Assembly (NCBI GenBank): GCA_900129675.1 | Contig: FSRD01000001.1 | Span: 6,561,501-6,625,500 of the forward strand | Source: Bradyrhizobium erythrophlei | Lineage (GTDB): Bacteria > Pseudomonadota > Alphaproteobacteria > Rhizobiales > Xanthobacteraceae | Direction: 5' to 3' | DNA length: 64,000 bases | Part shown: positions 8,100-15,939 of the stretch, one piece after another | How the letters are laid out: each line of letters opens with the position of its first letter | Position numbering within the stretch: the first letter of the stretch is position 1 | The notes under the pieces: model-generated | What the model was told of the DNA's origin: nothing | Database searches by the model: none | Seen by the model: only the letters and a program-made list of their open reading frames with translations | Position numbers and translations under genes: made by a program

Positions 8100-8549
8100 C
8101 AATATTCCTCCTACCGTGGCGCAACACAACGCCCGGCTTGCTTTACGATGGATGCAGCTTTGAAGATTGAGATGCGCGAGATGATTGAATGAACGATGTT
8201 GCGCCGCACGTTTGGCCCATCGCGTCATTTGCGTCATTTCGCTGCTGCACAGCAAACGCGTCGCTTTCGGACCAAAGCGGACTCAGCTTCAGTGCAACGG
8301 TTTTCTAGTCATCCCGCCTTATGCGGCCTGTCCCAAAAATATTCCCGATGCCCCATCTCGCGCTCGGCGTAGTCGTCGATCGCGGGACTTGATCGCTTCG
8401 ATCAGGATCAAGCTGCCAGGCACGCTCATGCGGCAAATCACTTCGGCGGCTCAACGGCGAGGAAGTCGGTGTCAACTTCCTCAAGACGGGGAAGCAGAAA
8501 CGCCGCGCTGAGCCAGAACCTCACGTTGAGTGAAGCAACGGACATCTCG
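8100..8549. other. Gene-free stretch, degenerate sequence
   Basis: I see no supportable gene in these 450 bp. All frames are short, with arginine-rich shadow-like composition. It contains a short tandem repeat GCGTCATTT (twice, near 8220-8240). It looks like decayed accessory DNA between the membrane-protein pair and the minus-strand gene at 8550-8903. Confidence 0.5.
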
Positions 8550-8903
8550 TCAAACCAGCCGCAACGCCAGCTGCCGGCCACCGCGGTTCTCGTGCCGTTC
8601 GACGAATTCCGCTATATTCCACGGCACGTCGCTGCCCTGCAAGTCGCAGCGCCGACGCAGTTCCTGAGCGACTTCGGCCGACACGTCACGCGACCAGCCT
8701 TCCCACGGGTTGAAGCCAAAGACGCCGATCGGATTATAGTATTGTCCGTGCAGCAGGTCATGGATCACGGTTTCCAGATCGGTCTCATCAATGCTGGTTT
8801 CGCGCCAGACGCGGCCGAGCCGGGCTAGATCGTCCACCACTAGGTAGACAGTTTGACCTTCGTCCGTCGGTACGATCGACGGTGTCCAGCCGGACTGACG
8901 CAT
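8550..8903 (-). CDS. Conserved hypothetical protein, paralogue of the gene at 11568-12125
   Basis: A 117-residue soluble protein, MRQSGWTPSIVPTDEGQTVY onward. GGAG stands 7 bases before the ATG at 8903. It aligns along most of its length with the minus-strand protein that begins at 12125: both begin with a W.PSIVP motif, share a central ETDLETVIHDLLHGQY / ADFETIVTNMMVGEY block and a (G/D)RQL(A/T)LRL end. No catalytic residues are obvious. The function is unknown. Its first ~15 bp form one end of a direct repeat whose second copy lies on the other side of the AIPR gene. Confidence 0.65.
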   Translation of the reverse strand: MRQSGWTPSIVPTDEGQTVYLVVDDLARLGRVWRETSIDETDLETVIHDLLHGQYYNPIGVFGFNPWEGWSRDVSAEVAQELRRRCDLQGSDVPWNIAEFVERHENRGGRQLALRLV

Positions 8904-8993
8904 CACACAACTCCACGCCGTCAGGTCTCAAAGCCGGACCGGGTGGATTCGTTCCGATCAGGCGAACAGATCAGCGCCGGCCGGGTGAACTTC
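8891..8993. repeat. Imperfect direct repeat, copy A (left of the AIPR gene)
   Basis: This segment aligns with 11048-11156: it starts CGGACT(G/T)ACGCAT, passes through GGTCTCAAAGCCGGA-like sequence, has an identical 24-bp core around TTCGTTCCGATCAGGCGAAC and ends GTGAACTTC. The copies enclose the AIPR gene in direct orientation. In this copy the first bases are the 5' end of the gene at 8550-8903 and the rest matches the 3' end of the gene at 11120-11380. Confidence 0.7.
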
Positions 8994-9204
8994 GCACCCT
9001 GGGCCTCTCCGGGTGGGCCTCGCGGTAAGGAGCCTCGCCCAATGGAAAGCCGGCATTTAGGGGGCTGTTTGGACTGCGAGCAGGTGGCAAAGGTTGTGGA
9101 TCGTGGGTACCCGCATAGGCCGAAAGTATGGACTACTTCGCTAAGAATGCTGATAGAGAGGTTGCATAGAACAAAAAGATTATCTTTTGGGTTGTGGGGG
9201 CGAA

Positions 9205-10953
9205 ATGAGTGAAGCGTGGCAGGAGGCGTACGAAGCACGCTTCGCAAATTCCGAATTTGGCGAGGACGCTATTGGTCTCTTCGCCCTTGGTCTTCAGTTC
9301 GGTTTGGATGACCTGGACACGCTCGGGGCGGACATCGTTACCGGGGGCTCAAACGATAAGAAATGCGACCTAATTTATCTCGACGTTGAGGAAGGCCGCT
9401 GCGTAATAGCGCAATGCTATATTTCATCGAAAGCCAGGCCGTCTGCTCCTGCGAATAAAGCGTCAGATTTGAACACCGCGATATCGTGGCTGATGAACTC
9501 TCAGATTGAAAAACTGCCAATCGCTCTGCGCGGCAGTGCGGCTGATCTTCGCGCAGCGATCAAAGACGGTAAATTGCGTGAAATCTACGTGTGGTACGTT
9601 CACAACCTGCCCGAGAGCAAGAACGTTGCCGAAGAAATGACTGCCGTGGAGCATACAGCGAACGTCGCGATAAGGAGCATTTCTGCCAAGTCAGGCGTTC
9701 GAGTTTTAGCAAGAGAATTCGGAACAAAGCACTTCGCCAGACTCTATCGAGAAAGCGGTTCACCGATCCTTGTGAACAAGAATATCGAAACCAAGGTGCA
9801 AACCGGTTTTCGGGTAAGCGGCCAAGATTGGTCGGCATATCAGACCTTTCTTCCTGGCCGGTTTTTCTACGATCTGTACCAGAAGCATGGCACCGATCTT
9901 TTTAGCGCCAATGTCCGCGATTATCTCGGCTCGCGAGCTAGCGATTCCAACATCAACAATGGGATCAAAGAAACCGCGGAAAGTGAGCCCGACCATTTTT
10001 GGGTTTTTAACAACGGCGTGACCGCATTGGTAAATGGGCTCACTTCCCGCACCCTGAAGGGTAGCATCAGGCTATCAATTCAAGGCATTTCCATCGTCAA
10101 TGGTGCACAGACCACGGGTGCTATCGGCTCGCTTGCCAAGAGTCCGAGCCGTGACATGATCGTGCCGGTGCGATTCATCTGGACGAAAAATGAAGGTTTG
10201 GTGGAAGACATCATCAAATACAATAACAGTCAGAACAAAATTTCCGCGTCTGACTTTCGAAGTACCGACCCTATTCAGAAGCGACTAAAAGCCGAGTTCA
10301 TAAAGATTCCCGATACTGAATATGAGGGAGGAAGGCGCGGCGGGGCCAGCGATATAATCAAGCGCCGGCCAAATTTGCTTCCGTCATACACCGTTGGTCA
10401 AGCCCTTGCGGCTTTCCACGGAGATCCTGTTCTTGCGTATAATCGCAAATCTGACATTTGGGTCAACGACAGAAACTATTCGAGTTACTTCAAAGAAGAG
10501 ACGACGGCAAAACACATCGTGTACGTCTATTCTCTCTACAAAGCGGTTGGCAGGAAGAAACTAGATCTCGTCACAAAAACCAAGGGTGGAGACGACCTTA
10601 CAAAAATAGAGGTCGAACAACTGGAATTTCTAGAAAAGAAGGGGGCCATCCTTCTGACATGCGCTGCGGTAGCAGATTGTCTAGAAATTGTCCTGGGTCG
10701 GGCCATACCAAACAAGTTTCGATTGTCCTTTAGCGAGAAAATGTCCCCAAAGAATGCAGAGGACTTATGGTTGGATTTGCTTCAACCCCTTTTTGCCCTG
10801 ATAACCACTTTGGATGCGGCTTTTCAGTCCAATCGCGTGAACACAGAGTTGGCGAAACGAACCATCCCTTCGTTTCGAAACGTGGCGGCTGCCGTGAGTG
10901 AGCCAAATAAGGGCATTTTCAGCAGGTTCGCAGCTAAGACAAAATTCGACTAA
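9205..10953 (+). CDS. AIPR-family protein (abortive infection phage resistance type)
   Basis: A 582-residue protein with two segments diagnostic of the AIPR family: FWVFNNGVTALV at about 265-276 and ISIVNGAQTT at about 295-304, followed by the typical VPVRFIW and IIKYNNSQN elements. Many AIPR proteins carry a PD-(D/E)xK-like nuclease fold at the N-terminus. Here the matching segment is CDLIYLDVEEGRCVIAQCY at about 56-74, but the lysine usually found two residues after the Q is not present (Q-C-Y), so nuclease activity is uncertain. The start is the ATG after GTGGGGG, chosen over an in-frame codon 18 bp upstream. It stands alone between direct repeats, on the opposite strand from its neighbours. 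It probably acts in phage defence (inference from the family). Confidence 0.88.
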   Translation: MSEAWQEAYEARFANSEFGEDAIGLFALGLQFGLDDLDTLGADIVTGGSNDKKCDLIYLDVEEGRCVIAQCYISSKARPSAPANKASDLNTAISWLMNSQIEKLPIALRGSAADLRAAIKDGKLREIYVWYVHNLPESKNVAEEMTAVEHTANVAIRSISAKSGVRVLAREFGTKHFARLYRESGSPILVNKNIETKVQTGFRVSGQDWSAYQTFLPGRFFYDLYQKHGTDLFSANVRDYLGSRASDSNINNGIKETAESEPDHFWVFNNGVTALVNGLTSRTLKGSIRLSIQGISIVNGAQTTGAIGSLAKSPSRDMIVPVRFIWTKNEGLVEDIIKYNNSQNKISASDFRSTDPIQKRLKAEFIKIPDTEYEGGRRGGASDIIKRRPNLLPSYTVGQALAAFHGDPVLAYNRKSDIWVNDRNYSSYFKEETTAKHIVYVYSLYKAVGRKKLDLVTKTKGGDDLTKIEVEQLEFLEKKGAILLTCAAVADCLEIVLGRAIPNKFRLSFSEKMSPKNAEDLWLDLLQPLFALITTLDAAFQSNRVNTELAKRTIPSFRNVAAAVSEPNKGIFSRFAAKTKFD

Positions 10954-11047
10954 AGCGTTCAGGGCGGAGCGTGGTCAATCAACAGCCCCGCATAGATCGC
11001 TTGCGCCTGACGACACTGCGCTTTTCGGCGCGATCGAGGGCGTTCAG

Positions 11048-11156
11048 CGGACTTACGCATTACGAACTCCAACGCTAGAGACCAGGACTCAAGCCGGAGC
11101 AAAGGGCGATTCGTTCCGATCAGGCGAACAGCTCCGCGCCGGCTTGCGTGAACTTC
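11048..11156. repeat. Imperfect direct repeat, copy B (right of the AIPR gene)
   Basis: Second copy of the repeat at 8891-8993. Here the right part is the intact 3' end of the gene at 11120-11380. The left part contains a vestige of a start (ATGCGTAAGTCC on the minus strand) equivalent to the MRQSG start of the 8550-8903 gene, followed by unrelated sequence. The gene once read from this start was apparently cut. Confidence 0.7.
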
Positions 11157-11380
11157 ACGTAAGTGCCGGATCGATGGATCTCCAGCCATCCGCGATCGAT
11201 CGCCGTCTGCAACCCTGCGACATATTCGTCGGCGCTGCCGCCGGACTGTAAGAACGGCCAGTTGATCTTTTCGATATGGATGCGGCCGTCCTGGATGGCT
11301 TCGACCGAGTTGGCGATCTCGATCAGCTTGCGGGCGGCTTTTTCCGGGTCGGCATAGGGGCGCTCGATGGCGAACTTCAT
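11120..11380 (-). CDS. Small conserved hypothetical protein (86 aa)
   Basis: MKFAIERPYADPEKAARKLI onward. A compact soluble protein with two alpha-helical segments and a final strand-turn YVKFTQAGAELFA, which resembles the winged end of small helix-turn-helix proteins. The composition is plausible and the ATG overlaps the stop of the upstream SRAP remnant (ATGA), so it is translated in an operon. The final bases belong to the direct repeat that also lies left of the AIPR gene. No function is assigned. Confidence 0.6.
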   Translation of the reverse strand: MKFAIERPYADPEKAARKLIEIANSVEAIQDGRIHIEKINWPFLQSGGSADEYVAGLQTAIDRGWLEIHRSGTYVKFTQAGAELFA

Positions 11381-11709
11381 GCCGCAGCCTTGTCTTCCTT
11401 GTCGGCCCCCCGCGCCACGATCATCAACCGGTCATCCGGCAGCGGCCGTTGCAAAGCCTTCGCCTCGTCCCACGGCGCTCTTATCCACACGTCGCGCTCT
11501 TCGTCTGTGGTGAGGATCACGGCCTCCGTCCAGATGCCGGCAAACGCCGTCAGTGGCCGATCGTCATTCAAGGCAAACCATACCACATCCTTTTTCTTAG
11601 TCTCCGGGTTCGGCTCTGGCGCGTATTCGGCGAAGCTATTGAAAGGCACCAAACACCGGTTCTCCGGTCGCAGCCAACCCCGCCATCGGTTCTGGTCATC
11701 AGGCTCCAT
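11377..11709 (-). pseudogene. Truncated SRAP (YedK/HMCES-like) gene
   Basis: The frame encodes the middle and end of an SRAP-domain protein: RWRGWLRPENRCLVPFNSFAEYAP, then WFALNDDRPLTAFAGIWTE, then ERDVWIRAPWDEAKALQRPLP. Intact family members start MCGRF, with the catalytic Cys2, and carry a conserved HPKAMPVIL-type segment. The first ~90 residues are absent, and an internal deletion joins GIWTE directly to AVILTT, removing the histidine segment. Without Cys2 it cannot form the protein-DNA crosslink at abasic sites that defines the family, so I call it a pseudogene. Confidence 0.7.
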
Positions 11710-12125
11710 CCAGTCATTTCTTGTTTGCCGTCCGCCCCTTGATCGACAGCCCCAAACGGGCCGCTTTCTTTATGATGAAGGCCCGGCGCCAGCCTTAGCG
11801 TCAGCTGGCGATCCGGGCCGATGTGGCTTTCGATAAATCCCTCTAGCCGGTCTGGCAGCGCGCAGCCTTCGAGGGAAAAGCGGCGCAGAACCTCGGTGGC
11901 AACCGCGTGGGAAACGTCCTCGCAGCGTTGGGTCTCGGGGTTGAGCATCACCACCCGCAAGGGGTCGCTGTACTCGCCGACCATCATGTTCGTGACGATG
12001 GTTTCAAAGTCGGCGCGGTCGAGATCGGTTTCGAGAAACGACGGCCCGGTGCGAAAGCCACATATGACGATGTGGTAATCCTGATCGGGCACCCCCGGAA
12101 CAATTGATGGCATCCACTCACGCAT
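11568..12125 (-). CDS. Conserved hypothetical protein, paralogue of the gene at 8550-8903, with extra C-terminus
   Basis: The first ~112 residues from the ATG at 12125 (MREWMPSIVPGVPDQDYHIV) align with the 117-residue product of the gene at 8550-8903, down to RQLTLRLA. The frame then runs on for about 73 residues that have no counterpart, are arginine-rich and overlap the SRAP remnant in another frame. The original stop has probably been lost by a small deletion or frameshift, and the tail is likely meaningless. Function unknown. Confidence 0.5.
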   Translation of the reverse strand: MREWMPSIVPGVPDQDYHIVICGFRTGPSFLETDLDRADFETIVTNMMVGEYSDPLRVVMLNPETQRCEDVSHAVATEVLRRFSLEGCALPDRLEGFIESHIGPDRQLTLRLAPGLHHKESGPFGAVDQGADGKQEMTGWSLMTRTDGGVGCDRRTGVWCLSIASPNTRQSRTRRLRKRMWYGLP

Positions 12126-12213
12126 ACGCCACTCCCGCCGTACGGCCACAGGCTACACCGGGAGCGCCGGGTTGGGGACTCGCATTTTGTGCTGGGCAGT
12201 CTATCTGCAACCT

Positions 12214-12813
12214 ATGCAGAAAGGATTGGAATTTGCCCTGCCGGTGAAGGCCCCGAAGGTCCCGGCTGGCCCGGACTGGCTCCACGAGATCAAGCACGAT
12301 GGCTACCGGATGATGGTGATCCGCGAGCAGAAATCGGTGCGCCTGATCACCAAGGGCGGGCTCGATTGGTCGAAGCGGTTCCCGTTGATAGTCGAGGCTG
12401 CGCTGAAGCTGCGGCACGAGCAGTTCGTGCTCGATGGCGAGGTTGTGCTGCTCGGTGTCGATGGCAGGTCTGACTTCGATGGGCTGCATTCTCGCAAGTA
12501 CGACGCCGAGGTCCAGTTCTACGCCTTCGATCTGCTGGCCGCTGGCGGCGACGATCACCGCAAACTGCCGCTGTTCCTGCGCAAGCAAAACCTCGCGGCG
12601 CTGCTGGCCCGCCGATCCGATGGAATCCATGCTGCTCCGTTTGAGCAAGGCGAGATCGGCCCCGATCTGTTTCGTCATGCCTGCCTGATGGGGCTGGAGG
12701 GTCTGGTGTCGAAGCATCACGAGCGCGCCTATGGTGCAGGCCGTTGCACGCATTGGATCAAGGTCAAGAACCCGAAGCACCCAGCCTATCGGCGCGTGCA
12801 GGATCAGTTCTGA
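12214..12813 (+). CDS. Minimal ATP-dependent DNA ligase adenylation domain (LigD-like)
   Basis: A 199-residue protein with the nucleotidyltransferase motifs of ATP-dependent ligases. Motif I is EIKHDGYR at about 26-33 (Lys is the adenylation site), followed by a DGEVV segment near 73, motif IV EGLVSKHH near 161-168 and motif V WIKVKNP near 181-187. It lacks both the OB-fold that normally follows and the polymerase and phosphoesterase domains of full LigD. Such stand-alone short forms are common beside SRAP genes in rhizobia. The start at MQKGLEFALP is chosen because the upstream 14 residues are not ligase-like. Whether it seals nicks without an OB-fold is unclear. Confidence 0.8.
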   Translation: MQKGLEFALPVKAPKVPAGPDWLHEIKHDGYRMMVIREQKSVRLITKGGLDWSKRFPLIVEAALKLRHEQFVLDGEVVLLGVDGRSDFDGLHSRKYDAEVQFYAFDLLAAGGDDHRKLPLFLRKQNLAALLARRSDGIHAAPFEQGEIGPDLFRHACLMGLEGLVSKHHERAYGAGRCTHWIKVKNPKHPAYRRVQDQF

Positions 12814-12956
12814 CGCCACGGGAGTCCGCTATGCCCCAATAGCGACCAAATTCCGCAGCGCCGCGAAATGACGCGGATGTGCCAGAAGCAGACTAGCAAG
12901 ATGTTGCAAGGCACAAGCAATAAATCGCGGGCTCCCAGGGGCGTAATTGAAGCGCC

Positions 12957-13454
12957 TTAGGCAAGCCAGCAAACCGCGTATAGCCCGATGGAGGTGCCGA
13001 TTATGAAGCAACCCCATGAAAGCACCGCGCCCATCAGAGAGGCGGTTAGGAGCATTAGCCCGTCAACCCCTCGGTTTAGTGCCTCCGAAGGAACTTTTGA
13101 AAGATCGGTATGCGGCACCACGTATTGATCAAGAAAGCTGGTGGCGACCAACAAGCCCGAGATGTAGGCCCCGATCGATAATGCAAAGACAAGCAAACCC
13201 ACGAAGAAAAATATCGCAGATGCCTTCAGTGGAGCATGAAGTTCTGCCCGGGATGCAAAATAATACAGGCCCGCTATCGAGCCTAGTAAGCCCGCGCCGT
13301 TACCGGTGCCGATCAATTTGAGCGCGTCGAACAACAACGAAAAGCGGGCCGCTGGCGTGAAGATTGGGGCTTCGCCGCCTGATGTGCCGGGGCCGGCCCC
13401 CTGCGCAGTCCACCATTTCTCAAAGTTCCGCATGGAACGGTCGCGCAGGGTCAC
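12957..13454 (-). CDS. Four-helix integral membrane protein of unknown function
   Basis: A 165-residue protein with a soluble N-terminus of about 50 residues and hydrophobic segments around residues 52-70, 77-105 and 130-163. The hydrophobic pattern, with glycines and aromatic ends, is real and not a shadow effect. The GTG at 13454 has GGGA 8 bases upstream; an ATG 21 bp further in is an alternative. It ends about 140 bp from the ligase gene, convergently. I do not recognise a family. Confidence 0.6.
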   Translation of the reverse strand: MTLRDRSMRNFEKWWTAQGAGPGTSGGEAPIFTPAARFSLLFDALKLIGTGNGAGLLGSIAGLYYFASRAELHAPLKASAIFFFVGLLVFALSIGAYISGLLVATSFLDQYVVPHTDLSKVPSEALNRGVDGLMLLTASLMGAVLSWGCFIIGTSIGLYAVCWLA

Positions 13455-13553
13455 AGCATCGTCCCTAAAAAAGTTTGAGCCTAGCAGCGAAGATCAACCT
13501 CCGTGAGTCTAGGCCACGCAGCGAATCGCGTGCAAGCCCATTCCCAATAAAGT

Positions 13554-14003
13554 TCAGCATGTATCTCGGAGTATCAGCCCGTACCAACCGGACCCAGACA
13601 GGACCCGTGCAGGCCGTCTCCCGCATAACCTATTGAAATCAGGACACCTTGCTGGAGTGCTCAAGGCCGTGCAAAGGCGGCGCTTTCCAGTGGTTGCAAG
13701 CCCCACCCGCCAACCGCTCCAGCCGGAAGCAATCGGAGCAGTCATGGAGGTAACGAAGTGGCTGAAGCCTTCGATTAGCGTGTCACGAATTGGTGACAGC
13801 GCGAGTGTGCAGGCCGCAACGCGGATGGCGTCGAGATCGGTCGAGACCATCAGATGCTCGGTCGGCTGCGCGCCGCCGGCCCCGACCAGCGAGAGCCGCG
13901 CGACGAAATTGCTCGGGCAGTCCGCTGGCCCGTCATAGATCGTCCAGAGCTGCAGCCGCGCTTCCTCGGGGCCTGGTATGCCGCGCCCGTTTGATCTCGT
14001 TCA
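13554..14003 (-). pseudogene. Frameshifted small hypothetical gene
   Basis: An in-frame segment encodes RLQLWTIYDGPADCPSNFVA followed by VSTDLDAIRVAACTLALSPI, a pattern seen in short Bradyrhizobium-type hypothetical proteins (LWTIYD.P.D.P..FVAR...). It has no start codon: the only ATG with plausible coding sequence (MNEIKRARHTRPRG, at 14003) lies in a different frame, so a one-base shift near the PRG/EEARL junction is needed. The last ~50 residues look unrelated to the family. I treat it as a decayed gene. Confidence 0.4.
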
Positions 14004-14399
14004 TCGCCTGCACCTCCACGATAGATGCCGCCCGATATGGAAATAGCGGCGGCCCTTGCTGCCGCATACGCGATCCGCATGACGCTCGGCATGCAGTGGG
14101 CTGATCTGGCTTTGCTTGGACTGATCTGGCTTTGTTTGGGCATCTTCAGCCATGCGCGCTTGCTGCATAGCTGGGGCTGGAGCCTGCCAGCGCTGCTCGA
14201 AAGCCAGCTCTGGGGAGATCGGGATGGTGCGGATCATCACCGCAAATGGCTTTGGCGGATCGATAGCCGCAGGCGCTGGTGCGTTTTTTTGATCGAGCTG
14301 GGCTAAGACAGCGCCGACCATCCACGCAACCCACAGGGCTCCTGAAGCGATGGCCAGCTTGGTCGGGAATACGGGTTGCAGCAGCGGATGCATTCTCAA
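14001..14399 (-). CDS. Small membrane-anchored protein of unknown function, C-terminal basic motif
   Basis: A 132-residue protein with one N-terminal membrane segment (about 14-33, KLAIASGALWVAWMVGAVLA), a proline-rich linker and a basic ending CGSKGRRYFHIGRHLSWRCRR. Endings of this kind (C..KGR..FH..R.WRCRR) recur in short proteins carried beside phage-type integrases in Bradyrhizobium-like genomes. It follows the integrase gene on the same strand but behind a terminator, so it probably has its own promoter. Function unknown. Confidence 0.55.
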   Translation of the reverse strand: MRMHPLLQPVFPTKLAIASGALWVAWMVGAVLAQLDQKNAPAPAAIDPPKPFAVMIRTIPISPELAFEQRWQAPAPAMQQARMAEDAQTKPDQSKQSQISPLHAERHADRVCGSKGRRYFHIGRHLSWRCRR

Positions 14400-14436
14400 T
14401 GCCTACCGCGCCCCAGCTGCTTCAGATGATGGCAAC

Positions 14437-14476
14437 AAAAAACCCGCCCCAGATCAACCGGGGCGAGCAAATTTTT
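14437..14476. terminator. Bidirectional Rho-independent terminator after the integrase
   Basis: Stem CGCCCC (14445-14450) and GGGGCG (14460-14465) with loop AGATCAACC. A-tract AAAAAA precedes it and ATTTTTTTT follows it, so it can end transcripts from both sides. It separates the integrase gene from the membrane protein gene. The stem is identical to the one at 6546-6568. Confidence 0.75.
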
Positions 14477-14505
14477 TTTAAGATGATGTCACTTTCCGCA
14501 TATTG

Positions 14506-15927
14506 TCAGGCGGCCCGCCGCAGCTCCTCCTGCGCTGCAGCAGGCTCGGCGACGATGCGCCTGATCTCATCGGCCAGCTTTTGCAGGGCCTCGCGCTTCT
14601 CGCCGATGCGCAGGTCCTGATCGTAATGCTTGCCGGTGATCGCTGCGACCGCGCCATGCTCGTCACTCTTCACGGTGTGATCGAGGCAGAGCGAGATGAT
14701 CGAGCGCGGCACCTTGAGGCCGCCTAGCAGGCTCGCCGCTGATCTTCGCAAGTCATGCGGCGTGAACGGCTTCAGCCCGAGTTGCTCGCAAAGGCCGATG
14801 GTTCTTGTGATCCGCTTTCCGTTCCTGATCCGGCACGTGCCGCGCAGCGCGTTCGCCATCGCGCTGCGAGCGAGCGGCGCATCGCCGAAGCGGCCCGTGA
14901 ACAGCCAAGGATAATTGCCCATCGCCTCTTTTGCGATCTCGACCGCCAGATCGGAAAGCGGCTGATGTATCTCGCGGGCCGCCTTGACGCGCTCCTCGGG
15001 GATCACGACCAGCGGCAGCGCGCTGTTCAAGCCACCGCGCCCCAGTTCATCGCGGTGGATATGCAGCATCTCGACCGAGCGCAGCATGCTCACCAGCGCG
15101 AACTTGATGGCCAAGCGGATGCGGCGCTCGATGGTGATGTCGGGCCGGTCGAGCCCATGCCAGAGCACCCTGATCTCGTCGGGGCTCAGCTTGCGCGTGC
15201 GCGGCGGCTCCTTGTCGAGCGGCGGCAGATTCACGCAAGGGCTGGCGCTGACATAATCGCGGCCCGCTTCAGCCGCCCAGCTGAACAGCCCCGAGACCGC
15301 CTTGCGCATATGGCGGGCGCTGGAGATCGATCCCGCCTTGGTGGTCTTGCCCTTCTTGATGATCAGCGTGCCCGCGAGGATATCCGCCTGCAGCTGCGCG
15401 ATGTCATGCTTGGTGACTTCGCTGGCGATCATCCTGCCGAGGCGCGGGCGGACGAAGCGCTCCAGATGGCTGGCCATGTTTTCCCAATCCTTTCGGCGCG
15501 GCCCCATCTTCAGCGTGATGCCATCCTTGTCGCGGCCCTTCGGCACCAGCTCGCTGACCCACGCGATCCGCATGTCGATCAGCGCATCAACGGTGATGCC
15601 TTGCTTGGCCTGCAGCTGCTCCGCTCGCCGAGCGGTCGCCGCGATATCCTCGCCGCAGCCGATCCTGCCCTTCAGCTTCATTGCTTCAGCGCGCCAATAT
15701 CGAACGTCGCGCGCCTCGATGCCATCGCCGCCCTGCTGATAGATGCCGAGCCAATGGGTGAGCCGCTCGCCGCTCTGGCTCGTGTACTTCAGCGAGAAGG
15801 TCGGCGGCGCTGTCGGGCTCAGACTGACATACAGGCCCGAGCATTCGGCGTCGTAAATTTTCCGCCGCTGCTTGACCGGCTTGCGGCAGTCCGCGTTGGT
15901 GATGTTCTGCTTTGCTCTCTTTGACAT
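14506..15927 (-). CDS. Tyrosine-type site-specific integrase
   Basis: A 473-residue phage-type integrase. The N-terminus (about 10-100) is the DUF4102-like arm-binding region (YDAECSGLYVSLSP), then a core-binding helical domain, then the catalytic domain with R near 280 (MLRSVEM), HDLRRS near 390, LDHT near 413 and the nucleophile Y in GKHYDQD near 431. All catalytic residues are present. It is the last gene of a minus-strand train of small genes starting at 18716, an arrangement typical of an integrated island or prophage remnant. No attachment repeats for it could be located in the window. It is far from, and not part of, the tRNA-Trp element. Confidence 0.93.
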   Translation of the reverse strand: MSKRAKQNITNADCRKPVKQRRKIYDAECSGLYVSLSPTAPPTFSLKYTSQSGERLTHWLGIYQQGGDGIEARDVRYWRAEAMKLKGRIGCGEDIAATARRAEQLQAKQGITVDALIDMRIAWVSELVPKGRDKDGITLKMGPRRKDWENMASHLERFVRPRLGRMIASEVTKHDIAQLQADILAGTLIIKKGKTTKAGSISSARHMRKAVSGLFSWAAEAGRDYVSASPCVNLPPLDKEPPRTRKLSPDEIRVLWHGLDRPDITIERRIRLAIKFALVSMLRSVEMLHIHRDELGRGGLNSALPLVVIPEERVKAAREIHQPLSDLAVEIAKEAMGNYPWLFTGRFGDAPLARSAMANALRGTCRIRNGKRITRTIGLCEQLGLKPFTPHDLRRSAASLLGGLKVPRSIISLCLDHTVKSDEHGAVAAITGKHYDQDLRIGEKREALQKLADEIRRIVAEPAAAQEELRRAA

Positions 15928-15939
15928 GGTGATGATTTC

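Noticed and set aside
14755..15924. 389-residue plus-strand frame opposite the integrase
   Set aside because: Antisense to a clear integrase; no protein-like motifs.
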